Shown here: one piece after another, positions 45,308 through 54,235 of the stretch
How the letters are laid out: the number at the start of each line of letters is the position of its first letter
Numbering within the stretch: position 1 is the stretch's first letter
DNA from: Alcaligenaceae bacterium
GTDB taxonomy: Bacteria; Pseudomonadota; Gammaproteobacteria; Burkholderiales; Burkholderiaceae_B
DNA length: 64,000 nt
Direction: 5' to 3'
Assembly (NCBI GenBank): GCA_013416485.1
Contig: JACCEO010000001.1
Coordinates: 62,001 to 126,000 of the forward strand
Notes under the pieces: generated by a model
What the model saw: only the letters and a program-made list of their open reading frames with translations
Told to the model about the DNA's origin: nothing
Database searches by the model: none
Translations under genes and position numbers: made by a program

Positions 45308-45309
45308 GT

Positions 45310-46620
45310 ATGGAGCATTCCACGATTCTCTTTTTGGTCGCAGCCTGGTTCAGCCTGTTTTTAATTCTAGGCCAAAACGTTTCTACCGTTTTGCTGGGCT
45401 CAGGCCTGGTGGGGATCTGGTTATGGACTGGGCCGCGTGTGTTTAACGGCATTATCGGCCCAGATATCTTCTTTACGTCTTCTATTTATTCATTATCGAT
45501 TATTCCCTTGTATCTGATGATGGCACAGTTGCTATTGCGTGGAGGGGTGATCACCGATTTGTTTCGCGTCGCGTATCGCATGTCCGGCTATAAACGCTTC
45601 CCACTAGGGGTTGCAACGATTTTTACCGGTGGAATGCTAGGAGCGGTATGTGGCTCGGGCTCGGCCAGTGCGGCGGCCCTGGCAACGTTGGCGGGTGATG
45701 AGCTTGAGCGCGTAGGCTATACCCGGCGTTACGCTATTGGGTTGGCGGCGGTCTCTGGTTCATTGTCTGCCATTATTCCGCCCAGCTTGATTGTCATTAT
45801 TTATGGCTCCATCACTATGGTATCCATAGGTAAGCTGTTCATAGGCCTGCTTATTCCCGGTCTGCTTTGCATGCTGGTGTATACCGGATGCTTAATGTTT
45901 TATTCTGAGACACGCCCTGGAGTACCGGATGGCGTCAAGCCTGAGATCGAGGAAGATCCGGAAATATTTCGTCGCAGCCTGTACGCCTTTTCCTTTGTTG
46001 TGTTTCTTATGAGCGTGGTGTTTGGGGGTATATACGGGGGCGTGATTACAGTGGGTGAAGCCGGGGCGATAGGGGCATTTACAGCACTGATAGGTATGGT
46101 TGCCATGCGGCGCGTCACGCTCAAGGATATTGGCGTGGCCTTGTCAGACTCTGTGGTGGTGACTGGCATGCTAATGATGCTGGTGATAGGAGCCCAGATA
46201 CTCGCCCGTTTCCTGGCGTTTTCCAGGTTGCCGAACGAGTTGGTTGTGTTGCTTCAGCCCTGGCTGGATCAGCCGATATTGCTGCTGTTTTTTATTATGC
46301 TGTTGTTCTTTTTCGCTGGCATGATACTTGAGTCTGCGGCCGTCATCGTGTTGTTGGTTCCCATACTGTTGCCCGTGCTGAATGCAGCAAATATCGACTT
46401 GCTGTGGTTCGGTGTCATGGCTTGCTTCATGATTTCTTTGGGCCTGTTGACACCGCCTGTGGGTTTGTCTGTTTATGCCGCTGCCAGTGCGGCGCGCTAT
46501 CCCGTTGCCGAGGTCTTCCGGCCAGCGATGGTGTTTGCATCAACAGGGGCTTTGGTGGTGACCATCCTGATGCTGCTCTTTCCCGGTTTGGTGACCTGGT
46601 TGCCTAGCCATATCAATTAA
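45310..46620 (+). CDS. TRAP transporter large permease (DctM family)
   Basis: A 436-residue membrane protein with about 12 hydrophobic segments. Typical blocks are LGAVCGSGSASAAALATLA, SGSLSAIIPPSLIVIIYGS and GLLTPPVGLSVYAAASAA. The ATG at 45310 starts two bases after the binding-protein stop. An upstream in-frame start at 45184 lies inside that gene and is rejected. The small permease follows after 12 bp. Channel subunit for an unknown carboxylate. Confidence 0.92.
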   Translation: MEHSTILFLVAAWFSLFLILGQNVSTVLLGSGLVGIWLWTGPRVFNGIIGPDIFFTSSIYSLSIIPLYLMMAQLLLRGGVITDLFRVAYRMSGYKRFPLGVATIFTGGMLGAVCGSGSASAAALATLAGDELERVGYTRRYAIGLAAVSGSLSAIIPPSLIVIIYGSITMVSIGKLFIGLLIPGLLCMLVYTGCLMFYSETRPGVPDGVKPEIEEDPEIFRRSLYAFSFVVFLMSVVFGGIYGGVITVGEAGAIGAFTALIGMVAMRRVTLKDIGVALSDSVVVTGMLMMLVIGAQILARFLAFSRLPNELVVLLQPWLDQPILLLFFIMLLFFFAGMILESAAVIVLLVPILLPVLNAANIDLLWFGVMACFMISLGLLTPPVGLSVYAAASAARYPVAEVFRPAMVFASTGALVVTILMLLFPGLVTWLPSHIN

Positions 46621-46632
46621 CAAGAGGTCATT

Positions 46633-47175
46633 ATGTCATTTTGGAATGCGATTGATCGCTTCGAGGGAAGGTTGGCTGCGGTGGGTGCAGGAACCGCTTT
46701 GATGTTCATGGTTGTGGTTACCGTGCTTAGTGTGGTTGGCAGATATTGGTTGCAAACGGATTTGATTCCGGGTAGCTACAACATGATAGAACGAGTCTTC
46801 TTCCCACTGATAGTGTTTTGGGCCATACCTTACGCGCATCGGAAAGGAACTTTTCCACGTTTCGATAGCGTGTCCAATAGTCTTCCAGCTAGCGTACAGC
46901 GCTGGCTGCAGGCCTTGCTTTTGGCAGTAGAGCTGGTTATTCATGCTGTACTCATGTGGTACATCATGCGTTACACCTGGAGCAGCATAGAAATTGCACG
47001 CACTATGCAAATTGGGACCCGGTTGTGGCCGATGTGGCCAGTATTGATCATGATGCCTTTGGCATTTGCTCTGCTGATACTAGAGATGTCGCATCAATTG
47101 TGGCGTTGCCTGATGGGTTTACCTGCCCAGAATAATACGCAGGCTGAAGCGGATGTCGTAAACCCAATATTGTGA
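46633..47175 (+). CDS. TRAP transporter small permease (DctQ family)
   Basis: A 180-residue protein with four hydrophobic helices (about 15-38, 50-65, 95-115 and 135-155) and a weakly conserved DctQ layout ([17 protein letters not shown] after helix 1, [21 protein letters not shown]). AAGAGG precedes the ATG. It completes the second TRAP transporter. Its stop overlaps the GTG start of the kinase gene, linking the transporter to catabolism. Confidence 0.87.
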   Translation: MSFWNAIDRFEGRLAAVGAGTALMFMVVVTVLSVVGRYWLQTDLIPGSYNMIERVFFPLIVFWAIPYAHRKGTFPRFDSVSNSLPASVQRWLQALLLAVELVIHAVLMWYIMRYTWSSIEIARTMQIGTRLWPMWPVLIMMPLAFALLILEMSHQLWRCLMGLPAQNNTQAEADVVNPIL

Positions 47176-48248
47176 GCATGTATATGGATCAAGCCCAAAC
47201 AAGTGTGGGTGCAGGTGAAATGCGCTCCCAAGATATCGATAGGCTGGATGCGTTTCTTCGCAGGCACATTCCGGGACTGCAGGGTAGCTTGCAGCTACAG
47301 GGAATTATAGGGGGGCAATCTAACCCCACTTTTTTCCTGGATTACGACAACCGTCATTTGATATTGCGTAAAAAACCTACAGGAAACCTGCTGCCTTCAG
47401 CGCATGCCGTTGATAGGGAATACAAGGTTATGGCCGCTTTGGCCGACACTGATCTGCCTGTGCCTAAGGTGTTGCTGTATCACGCTGACCCAGATGTCCT
47501 GGACACCCCTTTCTATTTGATGGAGCGTGTTGAAGGTAGGGTGTTTTCTGACAATACCTTAGCTGGCATGACACAGGACCAGCGCCAAGGTATTTATTTC
47601 TCCATGATAGACAGCCTGACCAAGCTGCACTCCATCGATTGGCGTGCTGTTGGTCTAGCTGATTATGGCCGCGCCGAAGGCTATTTCGAGCGTCAGCTTA
47701 ATCGCTGGAGCAAGCAGTGGGCCTTAACCGAAGGGGCGGAAAATCCAGCCATAGACCGTTTATTGGAGTGGCTGAAAGCCCATTTACCCGTGGATCAGGA
47801 AACCACCTTGGTGCATGGAGATTTCAAACTCAATAACTTGATATTCCATCCCACAGAAAATCGTGTGGTGGCCGTGTTGGATTGGGAACTGTCTACCTTG
47901 GGTCATCCGTTGGCAGATGTGGCATTCAACACCATACCCTGGCGTAGCTATCCTGCTGAATATGGGGGTATCCGCGGCCTGGACTTGGCGGCATTGGGGA
48001 TTCCAAAGGAAGCTGACTATCTGCGGTATTACTACGAACGTACAGGCCGGCAGGATCCTAGCCGGCAAGCACAGCCTTTTCATTGGGCTTTTGCATTCAT
48101 GCGTTTGGCAGTCATTTTTGAGGGCATTTCTGCACGAGTACGTATGGGAAATGCTGTCGCACAGGACGCGTCAGATGTTGGTGCGTTGGCTGCAGTCGTT
48201 GCACATCGAGGACTGGAAGTTGCCGGTCTCATAAAAGAACACACTTAA
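47172..48248 (+). CDS. APH-fold kinase, LvaA/ACAD10-11 kinase-like (second copy)
   Basis: A 358-residue APH-fold kinase. The nucleotide region GGQSNPTFF (about 48-55), the catalytic loop [10 protein letters not shown] (His215, Asp217) and the metal-binding [16 protein letters not shown] (Asp237) are all present. It is paralogous to the kinase at 7541-8575 and, as there, is immediately followed by an ACAD10/11-like gene (10 bp). By analogy with LvaA and ACAD10/11 it probably phosphorylates a hydroxyacyl-CoA. The start is the GTG at 47172, which overlaps the DctQ stop; an ATG two codons later is equally possible. Confidence 0.85.
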   Translation: MSMYMDQAQTSVGAGEMRSQDIDRLDAFLRRHIPGLQGSLQLQGIIGGQSNPTFFLDYDNRHLILRKKPTGNLLPSAHAVDREYKVMAALADTDLPVPKVLLYHADPDVLDTPFYLMERVEGRVFSDNTLAGMTQDQRQGIYFSMIDSLTKLHSIDWRAVGLADYGRAEGYFERQLNRWSKQWALTEGAENPAIDRLLEWLKAHLPVDQETTLVHGDFKLNNLIFHPTENRVVAVLDWELSTLGHPLADVAFNTIPWRSYPAEYGGIRGLDLAALGIPKEADYLRYYYERTGRQDPSRQAQPFHWAFAFMRLAVIFEGISARVRMGNAVAQDASDVGALAAVVAHRGLEVAGLIKEHT

Positions 48249-48258
48249 GGAGTAGAGC

Positions 48259-49506
48259 GTGGATTTTGCATATTCTAAGAAAACGCAAGAGCTTCAGGAA
48301 AACTTGGAGCAGTTTATGTCACGTTATGTCTTGCCAAGGTATCAGGAATTTGAAGATATCGCGGCAAGGGGTGAATTTCCCCTGGCTATCATCGACGAGC
48401 TAAAAGCCAAAGCTTATGAAGCGGGTTTGTGGAACCTGTTTTTGCCTGGCCTGCAGGCAGATGAACCTGGCATGGGCTTAAGCAATATGGAATATGCGCC
48501 TTTGGCGGAAATTATGGGTCGCATCCCATGGGCATCTGAGGTATTCAACTGTAGTCCGCCTGATACGGGCAACATGGAACTACTGCATTTGTTTGCTACA
48601 GACGAACAAAAGCAACGCTGGCTGGTGCCTTTGCTAGAGGGTAAGATCCGCTCGTGTTTTTCTATGACAGAACCTGATGTTGCTTCATCTGACGCAACGA
48701 ATATCTGCACTACAGTACGACGCGAAGGCGATGAGTACGTGATTAATGGGCGCAAGTGGTTTACCACCGGTGCCATGCATCCGAATTGTAAGTTCGCGAT
48801 TGTGATGGGGGTTAGCAACGAGGCCGAAGATGCATCACGTCACGAGCGTCATTCTATGGTGATAGTACCTATGGAAACGCCCGGCGTCACGATAGTGCGC
48901 AACGTCGCGATCATGCATCACTATGCCCCTGAAGGCCACTGCGAGATCGTTTATAAAAATGTTCGGGTCCCTGTCAGCTATTTGCTGGGCCAAGAAAGTG
49001 CCGGATTTGCACTGGCTCAGGCTCGATTAGGACCTGGCCGTGTGCACCATTGCATGCGCACGATAGGGCAGTGTGAACTTGCACTGGAGCTCATGTGTGA
49101 ACGGACACTTAGTCGCAAAGCGTTTGGTAAGACGCTGAACGAGTATGCCAATGTCCAGGATTGGATTGCACAGTCACGGGTTGAAATCGATCAAGCTCGT
49201 TTATTGGTATTGCATGCCGCGTGGAAAATGGATACATATGGGAATAAAGCAGCTCACATCGATGTGTCAGCGATCAAGCTAGTTGCAGCGCGCTTACAGA
49301 CACAGGTCGTTGACAGGGCTATCCAAGTGTTTGGCGCTATGGGAGTCACCCCAGATACACCGCTTTCTTTCCTGTGGTCCTGGGGTCGAGCTATGCGATT
49401 TTTTGATGGGCCCGATGAAGTTCACTTGCGTGCTATTGCTCGTACCGAGTTGAAAAAAGCTCGAGAAAACCTAGGTGCCACAGCACCCTATTACCGCGTG
49501 TCTTAA
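48259..49506 (+). CDS. ACAD10/11-like acyl-CoA dehydrogenase (second copy)
   Basis: A 415-residue flavoprotein of the same branch as that at 9426: FNCSPPDTGNMELLH, FSMTEPDVASSDATN, GPGRVHHCMRTIG and FFDGPDEVHLR. By eye the common catalytic Glu position again holds Asp (DGPDEVH). It would convert the kinase product to an enoyl-CoA. The start is a GTG with an AAGGAG box. Downstream lie two crotonase-fold genes, a ligase and a MaoC hydratase that could complete degradation. Confidence 0.87.
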   Translation: MDFAYSKKTQELQENLEQFMSRYVLPRYQEFEDIAARGEFPLAIIDELKAKAYEAGLWNLFLPGLQADEPGMGLSNMEYAPLAEIMGRIPWASEVFNCSPPDTGNMELLHLFATDEQKQRWLVPLLEGKIRSCFSMTEPDVASSDATNICTTVRREGDEYVINGRKWFTTGAMHPNCKFAIVMGVSNEAEDASRHERHSMVIVPMETPGVTIVRNVAIMHHYAPEGHCEIVYKNVRVPVSYLLGQESAGFALAQARLGPGRVHHCMRTIGQCELALELMCERTLSRKAFGKTLNEYANVQDWIAQSRVEIDQARLLVLHAAWKMDTYGNKAAHIDVSAIKLVAARLQTQVVDRAIQVFGAMGVTPDTPLSFLWSWGRAMRFFDGPDEVHLRAIARTELKKARENLGATAPYYRVS

Positions 49507-49518
49507 GGCGTATACGAT

Positions 49519-50295
49519 ATGAACAACATGGTTACTTTGGAACGGCAGAACGGAATCGCCAGAATACAGTTCAATCGCCCCCAAGTGCTGAATGCGATTA
49601 ATCTGGATATGGCTCACGAGTTTCTACATATTATTGAAACGCTGGCCGTGGATCGTCAATTACGTGTGATTCATCTTAGCGGGGCAGGGCGCTCTTTTAT
49701 GGCAGGTGGTGATGTTGCTGCGATGCAGGCAGCACCAGAGCCTGCGGCGGCTGTTCTGATTCGCGTTATGCATCAGGCAATTCGCCGGCTGTCACAACTG
49801 GATGTGCCTAGCGTGTGTACGGTGCAGGGGGCTGTCGCTGGTGCGGGTTTGGGCTTAATGATGAACTGCGACTTCGTCTTGGCAGATGATCAAGCCAGTT
49901 TTGGTGTGGCCTATCCATTAATCGGTACCAGTTGTGACTGTTCGACGTCGTGGTTTTTGCCGCGTCTGGTCGGCCTGCGCAAGGCAACGGAACTGACCTT
50001 ATTAGGCGACCGAGTGGATGCCGTCGAAGCGCAACGTTTGGGGCTGGTAAATCGTATCGTGCCCAGCGATACACTAGCCGCTGAAACAGATGCCTTATTG
50101 CAGCGACTAGCACAAGGGCCAACGGTTGCTTATGGACGTTTACGTAAGTTATTGCGTACTGCCTTGGATCATAACCTTGATGAACACCTGGATGCGGAAG
50201 CCGCTGACTTCATGGTCTGTGCAAGCACTCAGGATTTTCGCGAGGGGTTACGTGCGTTTGTGGAAAAGCGAAAACCCAAATTCACAGGTGAATAG
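49519..50295 (+). CDS. Crotonase-fold enoyl-CoA isomerase-like protein
   Basis: A 258-residue crotonase-family protein with the CoA-binding FMAGGDVAAM and the oxyanion segment GAVAGAGLGLMMNCD. The two hydratase glutamates are absent: Gly replaces the first, and Tyr sits at the second (FGVAYPLIG). An Asp140 in CDCSTSWFLPR matches the single acidic residue of PaaG-type isomerases. It is therefore more likely an enoyl-CoA isomerase or related enzyme than a hydratase. It lies 12 bp after the ACAD gene. Confidence 0.82.
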   Translation: MNNMVTLERQNGIARIQFNRPQVLNAINLDMAHEFLHIIETLAVDRQLRVIHLSGAGRSFMAGGDVAAMQAAPEPAAAVLIRVMHQAIRRLSQLDVPSVCTVQGAVAGAGLGLMMNCDFVLADDQASFGVAYPLIGTSCDCSTSWFLPRLVGLRKATELTLLGDRVDAVEAQRLGLVNRIVPSDTLAAETDALLQRLAQGPTVAYGRLRKLLRTALDHNLDEHLDAEAADFMVCASTQDFREGLRAFVEKRKPKFTGE

Positions 50296-50316
50296 GCAAT
50301 ATCAAGGAATTAGAAG

Positions 50317-51303
50317 ATGCAAATGAAAACACGAATTACAGAGCTGTTGGGCATTCGTTACCCGATTATCCAAGGTGGCATGCAGTGGGTGGGTACAGCA
50401 GAGCTGGCGTCAGCGGTGTCCAATGCCGGTGGACTGGGTATTTTGACCGCATTGACGCAAGCCACCCCCGAAGACCTGGTGCGCGAAATTGCCCGTTGTC
50501 GGGACATGACGGACCAGCCTTTTGGCGTGAATATGACCATTTTGCCTACCTCTAAGGCACCGCCTTATGAAGAGTATCTGGATGCGGCGCTGGATAGTGG
50601 TATTCGGATTCTGGAAACGGCAGGAAACCATCCACAAGACCTGATCGATAAGGCAAAGCGCAAAGGGGCACGCATCTTGCACAAGTGCACTACCGTACGC
50701 CATGCCTTGGCCGCAGAACGACGCGGGGTAGATGCCATCAGCATAGATGGCTTCGAGTGTGCTGGCCATCCTGGTGAAGAGGATATTCCAGGCCTGATAC
50801 TGATACCTTTGGCGGTACGGGCTTTGCGTATACCTGTGATTGCCTCGGGGGGCTTGGCAACTGGGGATGGCATGGCTGCTGCCTTGACGCTGGGTGCCGA
50901 GGGCATCAATATGGGAACTCGGTTTTGTGCAACACAAGAGGCTCCTATTCATGACCATATTAAACAGGCCCTAGTTAATGCATCGGAGCAAGATACTAAT
51001 TTGATCTTTCGTAGCTTTAGAAACACCGGGCGTGTGTTGAAAAATGTGATCTCTGATCAAGTGGTTGCAATGGAGAATCGTCCCGGAGGCTGTGAGTTTT
51101 CCGATATTCAACCCTTGGTTGCTGGACAGCGTGGGCGTGAAGCCCTAATCACCGGGGAGCTGGATGCAGGCTTGGTGTGGGCAGGGCAGGTAGTGGGCTT
51201 GATAGACGACATACCCAGTTGCGACACCCTGATTACTCGTTTGGTAGCCGAGTGTCGTGCAGCTTTGCAGCAAGCAAGTTGTCTGGCCGCTACGGTGGCT
51301 TAA
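50317..51303 (+). CDS. Nitronate monooxygenase-family flavoprotein
   Basis: A 328-residue TIM-barrel flavoprotein of the 2-nitropropane dioxygenase/FabK-like family. Motifs: YPIIQGGMQWVGTAELASAVSNAGGLG at the N terminus, GFECAGHPGEED with the family His, and the FMN-phosphate segment IPVIASGGLATGDGMAAAL plus GAEGINMGTRF. The actual substrate is not likely to be a nitroalkane: such genes often accompany acyl-CoA degradation operons and may act as enoyl or dienoyl reductases, but this is not proven. AGGAA precedes the ATG. Confidence 0.85.
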   Translation: MQMKTRITELLGIRYPIIQGGMQWVGTAELASAVSNAGGLGILTALTQATPEDLVREIARCRDMTDQPFGVNMTILPTSKAPPYEEYLDAALDSGIRILETAGNHPQDLIDKAKRKGARILHKCTTVRHALAAERRGVDAISIDGFECAGHPGEEDIPGLILIPLAVRALRIPVIASGGLATGDGMAAALTLGAEGINMGTRFCATQEAPIHDHIKQALVNASEQDTNLIFRSFRNTGRVLKNVISDQVVAMENRPGGCEFSDIQPLVAGQRGREALITGELDAGLVWAGQVVGLIDDIPSCDTLITRLVAECRAALQQASCLAATVA

Positions 51304-51329
51304 CTACGCACAAGGAGGAGACCCGTACC

Positions 51330-52913
51330 ATGTATGAAACCCGTCGAGAGGTACATTTTGGTCAGCGCGTAATTCATTGCTATAAGGATAGAGCCAATAA
51401 TCTGAACCAGCTATGGCGTGCTGCCGCTAAGCGGCATCCAGATCGTGAAGCTTTGGTGTGTGGTCAGCAGCGCATCAGCTGGCAGCAATTTGATGACCAA
51501 GTGATGCGCTTGGCAGCGGGTTTGCAGGCACAAGGCGTAGGTAAGGGTGATCGAGTCGCACTGCTGTTGGCTAATGAACCGGAATTTGTACTGGCTTGTT
51601 ATGCCTCATGGGCACTGGGGGCAGTCATTGTGCCGGTCAGTACACGAGAACAAATGCCTGGCCTTAGCTATATTTTGAATAATTCAGGTGCTAGTGCGCT
51701 TTTTTATGATGCTGGCTTGCACGTCATTGTGCCCCCGCAACAGCAGACACCCGAACTGAAGCAGCGTATTGTTGTCGGTGGGGGATATGATCAAACTTTG
51801 ACATTTTCTGAGCTATTGCAGCATACCCCTTTGCCTGATTGCGTCGCTGTCCACGAAGAGGATTTGGCCGCTATTACATACACCTCGGGTACTACAGGCT
51901 TGCCCAAGGGCGCCATGTTGTCGCACTTTGGTATGGTGCACACCATCATGGGATATACCCAAATACTGGGTTTGGATGAACAGGTTAGAGGGGCGGCTGT
52001 GGTTCCCTTAAGCCATGTAACTGGCTTGGCAGCCCTGATGGCCGTGGTTCTTGGTCTGGGTGGGACGCTGGTGATTATCCCGCGTTTTAAGGCAGAAGAG
52101 TTTCTTCCGCTGGCACAAACTGAAAAGATCAGCTACACCCTGATGGTCCCGGCTATGTATCAACTTTGTCTATTACGAGATGATTTTTCAGCCTATGACT
52201 TGTCTGCCTGGACCGTAGGTGGGTTCGGTGGGGCGCCTATGCCACCAGAAGTCATTGATCAATTAGCGCGTCACTTACCTCATTTGCGCCTATCAAATTG
52301 CTACGGCGCCACAGAAACCACGTCTCCAGTTGCCGTAATGCCTGCGCACTTGACCCGAGAGCATCTAGATAGTGTGGGTTTGGTGTTGCCTACCGCCGAA
52401 GTTGTTGTCATGGATGGGAATTTTCGCGAATTGCCACCGGGCGAGACGGGTGAGCTGTGGCACCGAGGTCCTATGGTGGTTGAGGGATACTGGGATAACC
52501 CCAAAGCTACCGAAGAAAACTTTATTCATGGCTTTTGGCGTAGTGGCGATGTGGGATGTTTGGATGCGGAAGGCTATCTGTATGTGATGGATAGGTTTAA
52601 AGACCTGATTAATCGCGGCGGCTACAAAGTGTTTAGTGTCGAGGTGGAAAAATGCTTGACCGAACATCACGATGTGATCGAGGTGGCTGTCGTGGGTAAG
52701 CCTTGTCCTGTGCTGGGTGAGCGTGTCCATGCGTTTGTGGTATTGCGATCAGGGGTGGAACTGACACCAGCAGAATTACAGGAATTTTGTGCCCAGCGTT
52801 TGGCTGACTATAAAGTTCCCGAGAGCTTTACCTTCGAGCTGGACGCCTTGCCCCGCAATGCTAACGGTAAGTTAATGAAGCGCAGCTTGCGCGAAAGTGT
52901 GGCCCAACGCTAA
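51330..52913 (+). CDS. Acyl-CoA ligase (AMP-forming)
   Basis: A 527-residue adenylate-forming ligase with ITYTSGTTGLPKGAML, YGATETTSPV, WRSGDVGCLDAEGYLYVMDRFKDLINRGGYKVFS and a C-terminal PRNANGKLMKR. The ATG at 51330 has an AAGGAGGAGA box; an in-frame start at 51177 lies inside the preceding gene and is rejected. It belongs to a different branch from the ligases at 10882 and 32071. It probably activates the acid taken up by the second TRAP transporter. Confidence 0.9.
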   Translation: MYETRREVHFGQRVIHCYKDRANNLNQLWRAAAKRHPDREALVCGQQRISWQQFDDQVMRLAAGLQAQGVGKGDRVALLLANEPEFVLACYASWALGAVIVPVSTREQMPGLSYILNNSGASALFYDAGLHVIVPPQQQTPELKQRIVVGGGYDQTLTFSELLQHTPLPDCVAVHEEDLAAITYTSGTTGLPKGAMLSHFGMVHTIMGYTQILGLDEQVRGAAVVPLSHVTGLAALMAVVLGLGGTLVIIPRFKAEEFLPLAQTEKISYTLMVPAMYQLCLLRDDFSAYDLSAWTVGGFGGAPMPPEVIDQLARHLPHLRLSNCYGATETTSPVAVMPAHLTREHLDSVGLVLPTAEVVVMDGNFRELPPGETGELWHRGPMVVEGYWDNPKATEENFIHGFWRSGDVGCLDAEGYLYVMDRFKDLINRGGYKVFSVEVEKCLTEHHDVIEVAVVGKPCPVLGERVHAFVVLRSGVELTPAELQEFCAQRLADYKVPESFTFELDALPRNANGKLMKRSLRESVAQR

Positions 52914-52922
52914 GGAGCCGTA

Positions 52923-53729
52923 ATGACAGTAGAAAGTATCGTTTACGAGCCGTTGCAGACCGGGTTGGGGTTGATTCGTCTGCAACGCCCCAAACAGTTG
53001 AATGCCCTGCGTATTGAAGATGCGCAGGCATTGCATCGTATGTTGGACAGTGTTCTGGCCGATACGCAACTAAGGGTGTTGATCCTGACAGGCGAGGGCA
53101 AGGGGTTTTGTGCTGGTCTGGATTTGAAGGCCTTGCTAAACACCGAGCAAAAATACACACCTACCGTCAGCCAGGCAATGTCCTTGCAATTATGTTTTGC
53201 TGGCTTGATCAGTCGCTTGCGTGAATCGGGTGTCATAGTTATTGCCGCGGTCAACGGGGTGGCGGTTGGTGCGGGTATGGCCTTGGCATTAGCGGCAGAT
53301 ATCCGGCTGGCCACTGAACAGGCTAGCTTTCATATTGGTGCCGTCAAATTGGGGCTGACCTCAGGGGAGTGTGGCATTAGTTATCACTTGCCTCGTTTGA
53401 TTGGGGTGGGTCCGGCACTGGACCTGATGCTTACTGGTCGCCCAGTATCAGCAGATCAGGCCTTTAGTTTGGGTATGGTATCCGAGGTATGCAAACCCGA
53501 TGCCTTGCTAGATGCTGCCATCATGCGTGCTCAGTGTATTTTGGAGCTATCGTCTTATGCGACAGCACACACCAAACGACTATTCTGGAGTAACTTGGAA
53601 GCCTCCAGTTTGACGGCCGCCATGGAATTGGAAAATCATGCTCAGGTATTAGGCTTGATGACTGCCGATTTCCAGGAAGCCGTACAGGCGTTTGTTGAAA
53701 AGCGTCCACCTAACTTCACGAGAAAATAA
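52923..53729 (+). CDS. Enoyl-CoA hydratase/isomerase family protein
   Basis: A 268-residue crotonase-fold protein with FCAGLDLKALL and the oxyanion GVAVGAGMALALAAD. As in the other crotonase here, the usual first Glu is replaced (Ala), and the second position is Ala (IGAVKLG). A Glu in SGECGISYHLPR occupies the position of the isomerase acidic residue. It is the typical sequence pattern of a broad EchA-type group. An AAGGAG box precedes the ATG, and its stop overlaps the MaoC start by one base. Confidence 0.87.
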   Translation: MTVESIVYEPLQTGLGLIRLQRPKQLNALRIEDAQALHRMLDSVLADTQLRVLILTGEGKGFCAGLDLKALLNTEQKYTPTVSQAMSLQLCFAGLISRLRESGVIVIAAVNGVAVGAGMALALAADIRLATEQASFHIGAVKLGLTSGECGISYHLPRLIGVGPALDLMLTGRPVSADQAFSLGMVSEVCKPDALLDAAIMRAQCILELSSYATAHTKRLFWSNLEASSLTAAMELENHAQVLGLMTADFQEAVQAFVEKRPPNFTRK

Positions 53730-54235
53730 TGTCTAGCTCTACGATCAATCTGACCCCAGTTTGCCAAAATTTAGCTGCCCTGCAGGCGTGTATAGATTCA
53801 GAAGTTTACTGTAGCGATTGGGAGGTCATCACCCAAGAAAGAATTGCACAGTTCGCACAGGCAACGGGGGATTTTCAATGGATACATGTAGATCCTGATC
53901 GGGCTAGGCGCGACTCGCCTTATGGTGAGACCATTGCGCATGGGTTTCTTACGCTGGCTCTTTTAGGTAAGTACTACGAAGCTTTTCTGCCTGGTCTGCT
54001 GCCATTTTGTGATATTGGCATCAACTACGGTCTGGACCGAGTCCGTTTCACACAAGCCGTCCGTTCAGGTAGTAAAGTACGTGGTCGCTTCTTGCTGCAA
54101 GAGGCACAACAAGAAGGCGAGCATATTCGCTTAATTTTTCAGGTGCAAATTGAAATACAAGGTGGGTCAAAACCTGCTTGTGTGGCACAGTCTATTGTCT
54201 TGCGCCGGCTTACAGATTCGGAAAAAACAGCATGA
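53729..54235 (+). CDS. MaoC family (R)-specific enoyl-CoA hydratase-like
   Basis: A 168-residue hot-dog protein with the hydratase-2 motif QATGDFQWIHVDPDRARR (Asp and His at the catalytic positions) and AHGFLTLALL. It probably hydrates an enoyl-CoA in the second TRAP/kinase operon. It is coupled on both sides: one-base overlap with the preceding crotonase and an ATGA overlap with the following oxidoreductase gene. Confidence 0.88.
   Translation: MSSSTINLTPVCQNLAALQACIDSEVYCSDWEVITQERIAQFAQATGDFQWIHVDPDRARRDSPYGETIAHGFLTLALLGKYYEAFLPGLLPFCDIGINYGLDRVRFTQAVRSGSKVRGRFLLQEAQQEGEHIRLIFQVQIEIQGGSKPACVAQSIVLRRLTDSEKTA

Noticed and set aside
50317-51303. True nitroalkane-degrading nitronate monooxygenase
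   Set aside because: The family name is broad; the neighbours are acyl-CoA enzymes and nothing points to nitro compounds.
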